A stretch of 64,000 nucleotides of DNA from Branchiostoma floridae (Eukaryota; Chordata; Leptocardii; Amphioxiformes; Branchiostomatidae). Below are positions 1-12,400 of this stretch, in pieces. Made by a program: the position numbers and the translations under genes. The stretch lies in contig NC_049987.1 in assembly GCF_000003815.2 (NCBI RefSeq), forward strand, positions 8,233,858 through 8,297,857, in the 5' to 3' direction. Within the stretch, counting starts at the first letter, position 1. Each line of letters begins with the position of its first letter. The notes beneath the pieces are model-generated. The model was not told the origin of the DNA. It saw only the letters and a list, made by a program, of their open reading frames with translations, and searched no databases.

Positions 1-1167
1 TATAGATAAAATTGAGTGATACTTATTCCTATTTCGGAGTTTTCTTGGCTGGATGTGAAATGAAACGTAGTTTTCGTTGTACTTCACTTGCCTACATTTT
101 ACCGCCAACGTTGCAGCCAACAGAAGGTTATAATATGTCGTTTCTCCCAAGATATGTAATCCTATTAGTGTTGTCTACATAGGTTATAACTTGTATCATT
201 ATTCTCCTGTATCTATTGACTCGGTTTGTCAGACTTTTTACAGAAAATGTAACACGATCTTACATTTTTATGTCTCCATTGAGTCCATTCTGTCTCAATC
301 GAACCACCGAAATGCTCCGTACGTTTGATCGATAATTCAACAATCTGATAAACTGCACAACAAGGCAGATTTCCATTTCCATCCTAATTTTACAGTCTAG
401 AATTATCTTTAAGAAGCCTTTCTATATTTAGTCTCCAGGACCATTCTTTCGATATAAAACAATTAGAGAATAGACGGCGGTCGCTTTCGCCAGGCATGTC
501 GCCCAAACGTGGTGCCGTCTCTTCACTTTGTTGCTCCGCTGATCTCCGCTTGACAAGACACCAACAGAAGACTATATGCATACCTATCTTCGATAGTCTT
601 AGTTTGGAACAACCATTGAAGTTGTTCATTGAAGTTTCCACCTTAGAAATGAAGTAAACACGTAGTGGCGTAGGTAGGGTACAGTCGCGAACTTGGGGAT
701 CCTCCGTTATTTACTTCAACCTTAAATATCACACTAACCTTTGTGTGGAATGGCAGCAACAAAATCATTTCTTTCAGCAAGAATTATGACGAAATCTGTT
801 CAACAATATTAACAAATTGCGATACCAATGCGATGCCAAGGACGTTATATCCTTGGCGATACTAATAGATTCATTAAACTATACCTGACACCCCTCAAAA
901 TCAATAGTATCGCCCAGACCCTAGATGCTTTGTACTTGTCGGTTGCCTGGGCAACCCGCGGGTAAGCAATGCGCATGCGTGGCTACATTATTTAGCAGCG
1001 TCCTTAGTCATTCCGACAACACGCTTGTTTACAGTCAGGCAGTGGATTTACAACTTGCATCACAACTTGTTTAGAATCAGCCGTTGGGAAACTGTGTTTA
1101 GTCACACATACTACAAGGTATGATTCTATTTCATAATGTTTGTCGTTTATTTTTAGCTACGTACGCA
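1..1167. other. non-coding stretch, no gene recognised
   Basis: I see no exon with convincing splice borders and protein similarity here. The one open frame on the minus strand (390-641) has no recognisable domain. The missing downstream exons of the TMED-like gene that starts at 1693 could lie here, in the N run, or beyond the window edge, but I could not find a GOLD-domain or transmembrane continuation. Confidence 0.5.
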
Positions 1168-1267
1168 NNNNNNNNNNNNNNNNNNNNNNNNNNNNNNNNN
1201 NNNNNNNNNNNNNNNNNNNNNNNNNNNNNNNNNNNNNNNNNNNNNNNNNNNNNNNNNNNNNNNNNNN
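1168..1267. other. assembly gap (100 N)
   Basis: Exactly 100 N, the conventional length for a gap of unknown size. A 16-bp perfect palindrome begins at 1269, directly after the gap, so a hairpin-prone repeat may have broken the assembly here. Confidence 0.99.
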
Positions 1268-1268
1268 A

Positions 1269-1338
1269 CCAGGGCTAGCCCTGGATAATAGCCACTGGTT
1301 AGTTAGGTAGCCCTGGCTGTATTTCTCTTTATACAGCC
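1269..1338. repeat. palindrome plus hairpin next to gap
   Basis: 1269-1284 is the perfect palindrome CCAGGGCTAGCCCTGG. A second stem, GGCTGTAT (1315-1322) with ATACAGCC (1331-1338), encloses an 8-nt loop. The pair looks like one end of a small fold-back element whose other part is lost in the gap. Confidence 0.6.
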
Positions 1339-1483
1339 GAATAAGCCAAACCAAAGACGATAAACACCAGACATGGAGGGGGGTGATTAGTTGTTACTTT
1401 AAAAGATCATAAGAATGAACACGAAGATTTTATCTGATTTCCTTTACAAAGTGGTTTTTGAAATAATGTATCGTGTATCTTAC

Positions 1484-1693
1484 CTTGAAGTCCACATACA
1501 GCTTGGCACGCTCGCCCACATACTGATAGAAGCACTCTGCATATCTGGCGGGGATTTCTATGGCAACGTGGAACGAGACCTGTTTGTTTTCTGGCAGATT
1601 GGCGTTCATCTCAGTTAGTTTGTCTTCTACATCTGGATTTGTAGCCACAACAACGATCATCATACAAAGTGCAAAATACCGAAAAAGTATCAT
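1484..1693 (-). CDS. first exon of p24/TMED (emp24/GOLD) family protein, partial
   Basis: The ATG at 1693-1691 opens a hydrophobic signal peptide (MILFRYFALCMMIVVVA). After a short charged linker comes a segment resembling the start of a GOLD domain: an F-x-V-x-I-P core, then the AECFYQY block and a beta strand ending YVDFKV. The ECFYQ cysteine block after a beta strand is typical of p24 proteins, which cycle between ER and Golgi as cargo receptors in COPI/COPII vesicles. The exon ends in a good donor, CAAG|gtaaga. The rest of the GOLD domain, the coiled coil and the membrane anchor were not found, so this is either an incomplete gene running toward or past the window edge, or a stranded exon. 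Family assignment is by motif only. Confidence 0.6.
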
Positions 1694-3157
1694 GTTGGAT
1701 AAAACTGTGCCTCGAATAGGAGTGTATTTTTCCTCGAGGAAGAAATATATTGTCTGACCTAGAGCTAATTACAACGGGTGTAAAGTGGTGCGGTCACTCA
1801 GAGAACAGGTTTTGTGTGTTTACTCGTCCATATCTAGGGTTATACCATTCGGGAGGTTTCAGAGGGGTGGATCATGACAGATGTGTGGCACAAGGATCAA
1901 CGGTTCTGTGTCATGTGAGCTCATCCGTGAAATGCACAATAATAGTAGAGGCGAGAATTCCCTATATCTGAAGGGCGACGGTGAGTAGCGCCCCTATCGA
2001 CTTGATATCAAATTGCAGCAGTCTTGCCTCTTTCTAACTTTCAAACCGTTGCCATGTTGACATATTTTCCCCGCATTCAAGTACAATGGGTCGAACAAAC
2101 AAGGCAATCAGAGATTTCAATTCTTTTCACTTTAAGTTTGAAACATACCCACAGACAAACAAACAGAAATACACACTAAAATAGTACTGCTAAGTGAAGT
2201 GTTAAGTTCTGGTGTCCACTTTGAGTATTCGTGACATACTAGTAGTATCCCCGACATGTTTGTGGGAAAATGATTTTATTCAGGGAGAAATGCTTGATAT
2301 CTACAAAATATTTCATGACAAAAAGATAAACAAAAACGTGTTTTGTGATTGCTCAAAGACATATGACCCGTGGTATCAGCATGTTTCTGTTGTACAGACT
2401 ACTATGTATTGAGCAGCTGACAAAATTAAAGAGTCTGGTGATTTTCGTAACGTTCCAACTCATTTAGAAATGCAATTAAAGTGCACATTGTCAAATGCAA
2501 AATCGTGCAGAGTGTCATATTGCCAACATTGTTCTATGCATATGCGAGAGTAAGTAACGTTACATGTATCTATCGGTGTATCAGATTCTATATTTATCAA
2601 TTTAGGGACAATCACGGTCTACCATCACCAGAAAAAAATATAGTAAGATTGATCATTGATCATTAATTAAAAGGGTCCTATTGCATACATGCACAATGGC
2701 AGTGTGAACTACTACATGTCTAGTTACGCTTCAAAAACTAGTACTGTTATGCTAGACTAAGTCATAAAACACAATTCACAAGAAATTCACACACAGGCAT
2801 CCTTCATAAGAGTTCACGTCACTAAGTAATCAAAAGTAGCTGGGTATTACCACCAACAGCACGATGGGGCAATATCATATTGACCGAGTAAAATCGCTAC
2901 CATCTTGACCACCTCCCATATTTAGATCTGAACACGTTGAAAAACCATAATTTAGCTTGATGGTCAGACACTTGTAAAAGGACAAATCAACGGAACAATA
3001 CGTTCATGTTGAACAAGGGTAACAAAGATTCAACATAACTTATTTTGATCCAAGCACAAACAACTATATCACTGTTAGTGTTACAAAACCTCTGCTGGAT
3101 ACAAACCAGAAACACACTTATTATGTTTAACCTTAGATATTTCTACAGCAAAGGTTC
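1694..3157. other. intergenic, no gene recognised
   Basis: AT-rich DNA between the divergently read TMED-like start and the 3' end of the VWDE-like gene. Short open frames on the plus strand (for example 1750-1971 and 2212-2412) have no domain, splice context or composition that supports coding. Confidence 0.5.
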
Positions 3158-3441
3158 CTACTGGTAGATCGGTGCGACGAAGTTGAGCTTGACTGGCTGA
3201 AGATCATCAAAGGACTTGTTCGTCTCACCACGCAGCTCCTGCAGTTGGACGGGCTCTAAACCATTCCCGTCGCCGTCATGATCATCAGCGATGTGACGTT
3301 TCCTCTGACGGGCCAAGCTGTTGTTCTTACAGTAGCACATCAGCACCACCACAGCGATGGTCACACCTACAGCACAGCCGATACACACGAGTACCAGGTA
3401 CAGCGGCTCCTTGTACCAGGGAGTAGGCGGGTCGTCTTCAG
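3158..3441 (-). CDS. vwde: VWDE-like last exon: transmembrane helix and cytoplasmic tail
   Basis: Encodes the hydrophobic segment [20 protein letters not shown], a CYCK stop-transfer end, then RQRKRH and an acidic tail ending FVAPIYQ and TAG. This makes the product a type I membrane protein. The C-terminal tyrosine context could be an adaptor site, but that is inference. Confidence 0.9.
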
Positions 3442-6400
3442 CTGCAGAAACACACACAAACAAATACATTTATTTCCTTACCCTTTCGTTGTATATCTAT
3501 GTCTAATCAAGGGTTCAAGATTTCACCTAAATACATACATTGTATGTCACTAGTAAGACCACATTTAAAAGTCTTGTACTGATCCCTGAAAGGAAAAACG
3601 AAAAAAAAACGAAGCAATGTTAGTTCGGGTCTATCTCAGGAATAAAATGGCGCAACTTATGAAGGTATGAGAGCGACGATAGCGTAAAAACGATTAGGCG
3701 CCTTGTCTAGCCAATTTAGGTTACCACTGTAAATAGTCAATGATGGCAGGTACGATAACTGATAACTGATAGTAGAAACATACCGACTTCAGAAACCCTC
3801 AGAGACGATGGCAGGATGGAAACTTGAGACGACCCAAAGCTGTTTCCCCGTAGGTTCCCGTAGAACGCCCCGGTGACCGTGCTGACGGAGGCGGGGCCCT
3901 GGGACAGGTGGAGGTCAAACCGGACAATGACGCTTCCTGCCCGGAAGGATTTGATCTTCACTCCCTTGTACCGTCCAGCCAGGCTACCCGCCTCGAAATG
4001 TTCGTCAAGCTAGAAAGATAAGTTTGATATGTTTTAGTGTTATGAAATGGTTCCTAGAATTAGTCGCACTCTACAAGTATAAAACATTGTAACAATTTTC
4101 AATTGACCTTCAATAATTTGCAATAACCTGCCCTTAATTATTTGCACGATGAATCGCAAAATGTTTCACTTTCTACTTCTGACGAAAGAAACTATGAGAG
4201 AGCTAAACATCAATCAAAATAAGTAACAAATGAACGAACTTTATTGCTCGACAATTGTACGGGATACAACGTATGGCAATGGCTACTATACTACATACAG
4301 ATACTACACTGCATACAGATGCAGTACAACAAAATTTCACCAATAACATTAGAAGGATTACAGCAAATTTGTGTATGGGTGATCTGGTCTCAATTTTGGA
4401 ATAATGTACAAATATATTGTCCTACGTATGCAGATGGGACGAACGAACGAACGAACGAACGTATGCAGATATGAAAGGAATATATGTTAATATGCCAATA
4501 AATTCAATAACGAAGGGTACCATGAGAAGGAGCTCCTTACCGCATCCTTAACAACTGACGACGTCCTCATGAAGTCTTCAGACTCTGTATCGCCCAACTC
4601 CGCTGTGAAGCTCTGCTTTATCCCACCAATTTCAACGATTGTCAGCTCAGCTTCGTACGTAAGGGATTCTAAAGAATACGTGACAAAATTCTAATGAGAA
4701 GAGCTAGTTATCTGCTGTAAGAAAGAGAGTTTCTAGAAGTTCCAAACGATCATTACATTTTGTATAGTAGATAGAAGAAGAAAACTTTCCTGCGCGAGAG
4801 ATGTAGTAAGCTATCATAGCAGTCAAACATGTCAGAAAGTTGTAACATTGTTTTACCTCTGCATTTGTCCTGAGTTCCGATGATTATGAAGTAGTATCCA
4901 ACAGCACACTGGCAGCTGTAGGTTCCTCCATTCTCTACACATTCCTGGTGTTCATCTGTACATGGAGTTGCCCTACAGTCATCCGCGATCGCTTTGAAAA
5001 AATAATATATATATATGTTAGTATTTTTTCCTAATTATCTGAATGCACGCAACATGACAATATTAGTGTTGCTGCTATATATATAGGTCTTACTGGCATA
5101 GTTGTAATAAAATAAATGTACATGACAAAAACTTTAAATCTTTTGAATATGGATATCTATGTTTAGTATGTCCTACATACCAGAGGACAGAGGGTCTGTC
5201 GGCTGAAGATCTGAAAGAAGCGTTATAATATGTATCAAGTCACGACATCAAAACAATCAATTTAGACTATAAGAACATACTATGAACCTAAATAGATACA
5301 ACATAAACCCTACACTGCGTATTTGAATATTTAAGTCTTATGCGTACTGTTTCAGGATATTTCGTTGAATCACATCAAACCACATGTATTACTTGAAAGA
5401 AGGGAAACTTGTACTTACAGCATTCGTCTGTTTCAGGCAGGTACCCAGGCGGACAGATACAGTAGTAACTTCCCTCCGTGTTGATGCAAACGTACGAGCA
5501 CACATCGTCGTCTAGGAGACACTCATTGACATCTGGTGCGAAAAAAGTACACATACAGAAATGACGGTTGCACATTATAGCATCGAAGGTTTACCAGGCT
5601 ATGAATTTGATAGTATGGAATATATTCTATACCTCTATTTTGTGGAATAGTTATTGCCATACATTGTGCCGAGTACAACTGTCGTGCAATAAAGTTCTTC
5701 TATATTACCATCACCGGCGCGAGTTAGTGAGATTTGAGAATGAAGTAAACCTAATGTTATCAAACATATGGCATGTAACAGGTGTCACAATGGTGTCCAA
5801 CAACCCTGACTTGTACTGACCTTGGCATGATGCCCCACCGGTCCCCACCGCGTACCCGTCCCTACAGGAACACCCCGGGGTGTTGTTACACTCGTGACAG
5901 CCGTGCACGTGGTTAGTCAGCCTACACTCATCTACGTCTGAAAATGGAAAACGATTCAAACACTAACACTTGCATGTAGTGTGTGCAGTGTAAGAAACAG
6001 AAAGAAAACATATCTATTTCATCATGATCACCCAACAAGACAAAATGAAAGAATGAAGTAAAATCTAGGCTAAGAAGGAAGAAGTAAAAGACACACACCT
6101 TCTTCACAATGAGCTCCAACCCAACCGCGGGCACACGAACATGTGTACTGGTTAACTCCATCCTGACATTCACCTCCGTTCTGACAGGGGGAGCTGGTGC
6201 ACTCGTTCACGTCTGCAACAGTGGATTTAGTTAGTAAATACCAGCAGTGTGAATGATTAGAATGAGTAAACATTATCATTACCAATGCATTATTAGTCAA
6301 TTTGCTTATGACAAGCCTCATAGATAATATTATATGTTTAAGCAGCATATTAGCATATCAGCACCCTAAGGTATAGAATGTGGTGGTAATTTTTTAAAAG

Positions 6401-9400
6401 TATATATAAGTAATATAACAAATACATTGCATATGGAATATCGCATAGCTACAATAGAATGAAAATGATATGGTTGGAATCAATATTGAGTGTTTGACTG
6501 TTTAAAGAAGAAATAGATGAAAAGGCCGTTGTCATTTAAGTGCCACATAAGAAAATAAAATGATCACCGTCACATGTCCTTCCGTCTGGGTTAAGCGCAT
6601 ACCCTGTAGGACACCCGCACGTGTAGGAGCCATTCGTATTGGTACAGGACTGCGAACAGTCGTCCAGATCTAGAGAACACTCGTCCACATCTGTTTAAGA
6701 ATGGGGAAACACGTCACAAAATGTCATGTAAAATGCTGGGAGAATACTTTTGATACACATTTGGCATACACCAACATGTATAAGGTCAACCTATAATTTG
6801 CTAGGGTAAGAAAAAATCTCGGGTAAGAGTGAAACATGCTGTTGTAACAGTAAAATACATACCCATACAATCAATAACTGCAATGTTAGGATTTTGAAAA
6901 GGTCTTACCTAAGCAGTCTTGACCAATCAGCACGAAGCCGTCCGGACAGGTACATTCGTATGTTCCGGGAAGGTTGTTACAGCCGTGCTGGCAGCCATGG
7001 ATACCAGACTTACATTCATCTATATCTGTTTGATACAAAAGAAATGATTTGATATCTAAGGTCATAACTATATTAGTAGATATGCACAAAACTATGGAAC
7101 ATGAAAATCACTGAAGAATTAGTTTTTTAAGTGCTAGACTGAGTAGACTAGTAAAAAATCTTTAATTCGTATTACGTCAAATGCTACATACGAACGCTAG
7201 CGTTACCTCCACATTGGTATCCGTTCCCGATATATCCCTCAGGACACCGTCCGCACGAGTAGCCCCCATCCTCTAAGTTGATACAGGAGACGTCGGGAAA
7301 ACACGGGGCCAGGGCGCACCTGTTGTTTACGCTCACGTCACACCGGGTACCGATGTATCCTTCCGCGCAGGTGCAGTTATAACCGTTGACGAGGTCGGTA
7401 CAGGTTCCGTTTACACACGGGCTGGACTGACATTCTTCCAGCTCAGTTTCACACACGGCCCCGGTGTACCCAGGACACACGCAGGTGTAGAAGCCTTGTC
7501 CGCGGGGCATGTCGGGATCGGGCACACAGGACCCTCCGTTCTCACAAGGACACGACATTGTGGTGAGGTGGAACGTCTGTTCGGATGACGCGCCGCACTC
7601 GTCTTCAACTGTGACGTTGATAGAAGCAGAGCTGACGTCATCTGCTGTCCAATCCAGCTGTCCGTTTGGCTGCACGGTAACGTCACGGTCTCCTGACGTT
7701 GTCAGACGGAATGTTACGGGTCTTCCTTCGGGATCTTCGGCGGTCAAAGTCATGGTCAGATTCTCACCGACAAGTTTTCGGATTGTGGCCGGCGTCGTGA
7801 GCCTTGGGGCAAAGTTGACTGAAGAGAAATGATGGTGTATTTACATTGTATATATACACAGAATACATAACATCATTTACTGAAATTGATGGTCTATATG
7901 TTAAAATGAATGCTTCAGTACAAAAGAATACTGATTGGTACCTGGTCGACTTGTCCACGTTGAGTTGGAAAGCGCAGGCAAACACTGCTGGCACCAGTCG
8001 TTAGGATTCGCCTCTTCGTCCCTAAAACAGTGTCCTCGGATGATACAGGTGTTCGGCTGTACGAATAGAAAATACAAGTTACAATACTCCCTAAGAAAAC
8101 AATCAAGTTCACAACAGCAGCTTTGGATTAGTTCATAGTCATGTTGATTTTGCATGAAAAAATTAAATCAGAACATACCTTCCACGTACAGTCCCCTCCC
8201 TGAGTACATTCCTGACAGACGGAGTCGTACACAGTGAAGAACAACTCCTCACTGAACCGTTCTCCATCGTTACTAACGGACACCAGCATCCCATGAGCCA
8301 CCGCGCCTTCCTTGGTGTCAGGTGTCCCGTCCCGTACAGGAGACCTGGGGAGAGCGCACGACACCTCCCCAAAACTGCGGAACGTCGCCTCGGACCGGCC
8401 GCTGGAGTTGGCTTCAGTCTTTATCCCATCTCGTATCTAATTGAAGAAGAAAGAATTTTTGTAATGGTTAGAAAAAGTAGCCTGGAATCCAGCCGGCTGG
8501 ATTCCAGGCTATAGGAAAAGGGAACGCACTAATAACAATGTAAGCAAAAGAAATGTTATGAGAATCAATCGAACCTGAACTTGTGTGACCCTACAGGTCA
8601 GGTTCTCCGAGTCCATCACGGGTTCGGCGAAGAAGGATGTCTTCATACAGGGCCGACTCCTGACGTCACACAGCCCGTCCGAGGGGAGTTCCAGCGCGAC
8701 TGGAGGCCTGCCGATCTGTATGGAGCAGTCTGCAGATGTGTAACCATGGTTACACTCACACGTACTGTTCACACACCGGCCTTGGTTACTACACTGGCGC
8801 GGACACAGGTTCTCCGTGATGAAGGCTGGAGGCACCGCTGTTCCGTTCTCGTTGGTCTCGTACAGACTGACATTGTTGTAGGCCTTTTCAGCACATTCTG
8901 CCTGAATCTGTTGCACGATGATGTCAACATACTGGAAATCCTCCGTTACCTGCAAAAAAAGACATACATGCATGACTATCTGTTCCACATATCCAATTCC
9001 AGTGCAATATAATATGTACTTACTGTTTGGGCATTTATAAGAGAAAGATGAGACTTAGAGACTCACCTTTACATCCGCCATGCAGAAGTCTACTCCAGAG
9101 AATATGTCAACACCGTACACATCCCGACAGTCTTCAGCGATGGTCAGGTTCAAGATTCCTCCTTGACACCTCCCTCTCGCTTCCTCCTCTGTTATTCCTC
9201 TGTTCGGAGTAGGCCACATGCTGTTGACGACCGGCTCCGAGTCCAGGGCGTAGTCGAACTCGTACTGTGTCGTGTCAACGTCGTCGTTATACAAGTCTGG
9301 GTCGTCTTCGATGTTGTCCAGGTCCCTCTTTCTTCTCCTTGCACAGATCCTGTTCCTTACGTCTTGGTGTGGTTGGATGGTGTTGAAAACGGCGTTCAGG

Positions 9401-12400
9401 TTGTTGGTTTTGCGTGTTTTAGTCGGGCTACACTCGATTCTGTTTCCCTCCCCACACGTGCAGAACTCGGACTCGGACACGGGGCTGCTGACCTCGTCTA
9501 GACACTCAACATCGAACAGACTCTGTCCGGGTTGGATTCTGAAAACAAAATGGTCAAGTCAGAAATCGCCCATCCATGAATTATGAAATAATACATTGGT
9601 TAAAGAATGTAGCTTTGCATGTTGTCGTTAGGCTATGTTTTCCACTATATCATTGAATGCAGCACATTTTCATGATATGTTGTCGTCCTGCTTACCGCCA
9701 GGCATAGGAGAAGTCTCTGTGCCAGTCCGGCCAGATGTGGTGGCTAGAAATGGTACCGTCCGGCATCATGGCATCATTGGCAGGGTTCCCGTCGAAGGTC
9801 CCACAGAGCCCCTCGGTGTACCCCCTGTCTATCCCCGGCGCGTGGACACGGAGGGTGACGAAACCAGAGCCTATGATTTCCACGTAGGCCCCAGAAGGCA
9901 TCGTAACCTATAACAGTGTTAAAGACGCAAGTAGAAACTGCCTCCTGGCTCATTGAATTCGAACCCGGGCCGCCAGATCAAAAACCTAACGCGCTAAACC
10001 GTTACGACAAAAAGGGTGAGACCCATTTCGCATGGTCAGTTTGGCGGCACATGAACTCCACTGTTACAACAATTCTAGCTCCTGATGTTATAAACTCTGC
10101 TTTAAAACTAACTTTCAGGCACATTACGACGGCAACTCTAAACGCCAGTAGTCTGAGAATATGACGTTTCTTTACCCTGATGTACCGCCCATTCCTGTCC
10201 TGGTTGACTACAACGCCCGGAGAGAGCGGCCCTCCTGTAGCTGTTTTGTACCGGATCATTGGTGAAGTCCTGTGGCAGTAGTCAACGATCACGGCGTCGT
10301 TCCCCTCGCGGATAGCCGCGCCGCAGTTACAGGAGATGTCGAAATCCCAGCGGCACCGTCTGTGTCGGGAGTGGACCTGGATACGGCAGAGAGGGGGCGT
10401 CAAGAGCAGGGTATTATGATGAATGAAATATCGAAGAGACTAGTAGAAGCATTAAGTATTGTAAAAGGAATGTAATTTTGTGTGTGTGTCCTTGTTCAAA
10501 AACGCTGTAATGTGATGTGACAAGGTAGCCTTAGTATCATCATGGCCACTTACTTCGAACTTTCGGCCTGGTCTTGTACTCCTGTAGAGAACGAATTCCC
10601 CAGGTAATATCACGTGGATTTGTTTAAGCCAATTCCTGAAAAAGTATGTGAACATTCAATGTCACGTTTGGTTAAGGCAATGATATATCTGAACTATTCA
10701 GACATTCTGTATATATGAAGTTAAGACTATGTAAGACTATATCGAATATATATTTGCTTTCTCTATATAGGTAGCATCTAACACAAAGTATGAGTTGTAC
10801 CTACCCTGTGAGCTCGTCGAACGTAATGCCATGGGGATCGCCAGAATACGTGCACGATGCCTCGACGGAATCCACTGTTCGGACCTGACAAAGACGAAAT
10901 ATAAAATGACATATTGAGTATCATCTGCAAATATCCCTGAATACAAAACATCAAGTAATTGAATAACAAAATATTTTCCTACAAAGCAACCAATAATCCC
11001 TATTGATTGAATTCACAATTGACATGAAAGAAAATCTTGAAGTAAATACGCCATTGCAAACCATTGAAAGTCCGTACCTGGATGTTGAACTGAGGCGTGT
11101 AGCCGTGGAAGATGTGAGGTTCTCTGATCGACACCGGAGCGTGAGTGATCCGTCCAAAGTTGATGAGCATGTGCTTGTCTCCGTCCCACTGGCCATCTTT
11201 TACGGCAACCAAGATGGCCTCCGCTTTCAGTCTATGTTCCGTATCCGACCACCTTTCGGCGTAGAATCTCACGTGACATCCTTCAGCTACGCAGACGTCG
11301 TCGTCGTTTCCGTCGAAGGCCAGGGGAACGTCTACGTAACACTGCCCGGCCCTTTGCACCCCGCCTCTACAGACGAACGGGACGGTACTGGTCAGCTCAA
11401 ACTTGTAGTGGTCAGCAGACTCTTCGACGACAACAACGTTTTCTGCCTGGTAAGATGGTAAAGGAGCAAACAATGAGAAAATCAGCAAAAATAGTTTTGG
11501 TTGGAAAAACTCTTACAGAAAGATTGACCGCATGGTTCTTTACTAATAGTCTTAATTCTGACTTTGAAGATGAAAATTCTACACAATACAACAGTTGCTA
11601 AAGCATGCGCAAATGAATAGATTTTGTAAACGGTCAGATATTTCAGACGTCTATGACAACATGTACTTTTCGTCAGTCTAGTCAAGTCAAGTCAGTGACT
11701 AATGTTCAAGACATCTATCCAGTTGCTTATCAACTGTTACCTTGTGTGTCTTATTACCTAGATGTGTTGCCTTCATGGACTAGGTATATCCAAACCCATC
11801 TGTACTATAACAGATATAAAACACAACGTAGTAGCAAAATTACGGCTATGAATAAATCTTATTACATTTTGATTTATCTTAATGTTGTGAAATATAAAAA
11901 CCGACGATACCTCAATGCCTGCCCAGTAAGAGTTGCTTTGACGCCACTCACTTTTTACATCCGGGGTATCTTCCCAGTATGACCTCACTTGACATGAAAC
12001 CTTGGCGGGAAAAACATGTCAGTGGTATCAAATATATGGAGAAGGGCTGGTTGAACACAGAACATATGGTCAGTAATCATGATCAAGACAATATAGCATC
12101 AAATTGTATTACTCCATATCTAAATATCTTGGTTACAAACTTACAGCTTTCCCCATCTTGGACGGCCAGGTGACAGGCAAGTTTGGATACAGCTGGTTCA
12201 GACCCAGATGACTGGCGTCCATCTTTGCGCGCCTTTTCCCGGCCGTCAGGGTCACGTTAGGCACGTCCGGAAAGTACTCATTATCGAACAGGAACATGAC
12301 GTCAAACCAGGCTGTGACGTCATCAGGGTCGTATTGGACCTCACACGTAAACGTCACTTGATTTGCGCTGACGTCATACTCAGGAGGGTGGAGGACAGGG

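Noticed and set aside
7411-7832. Open frames antisense or frame-shifted to the EGF exon
   Set aside because: Shadow frames. The EGF cysteine pattern fixes the true frame.
11986-11988. Start codon for a separate protein at the exon 3 region
   Set aside because: It is a GTG inside an internal exon; acceptor use at 12001 keeps the VWDE frame on both sides.
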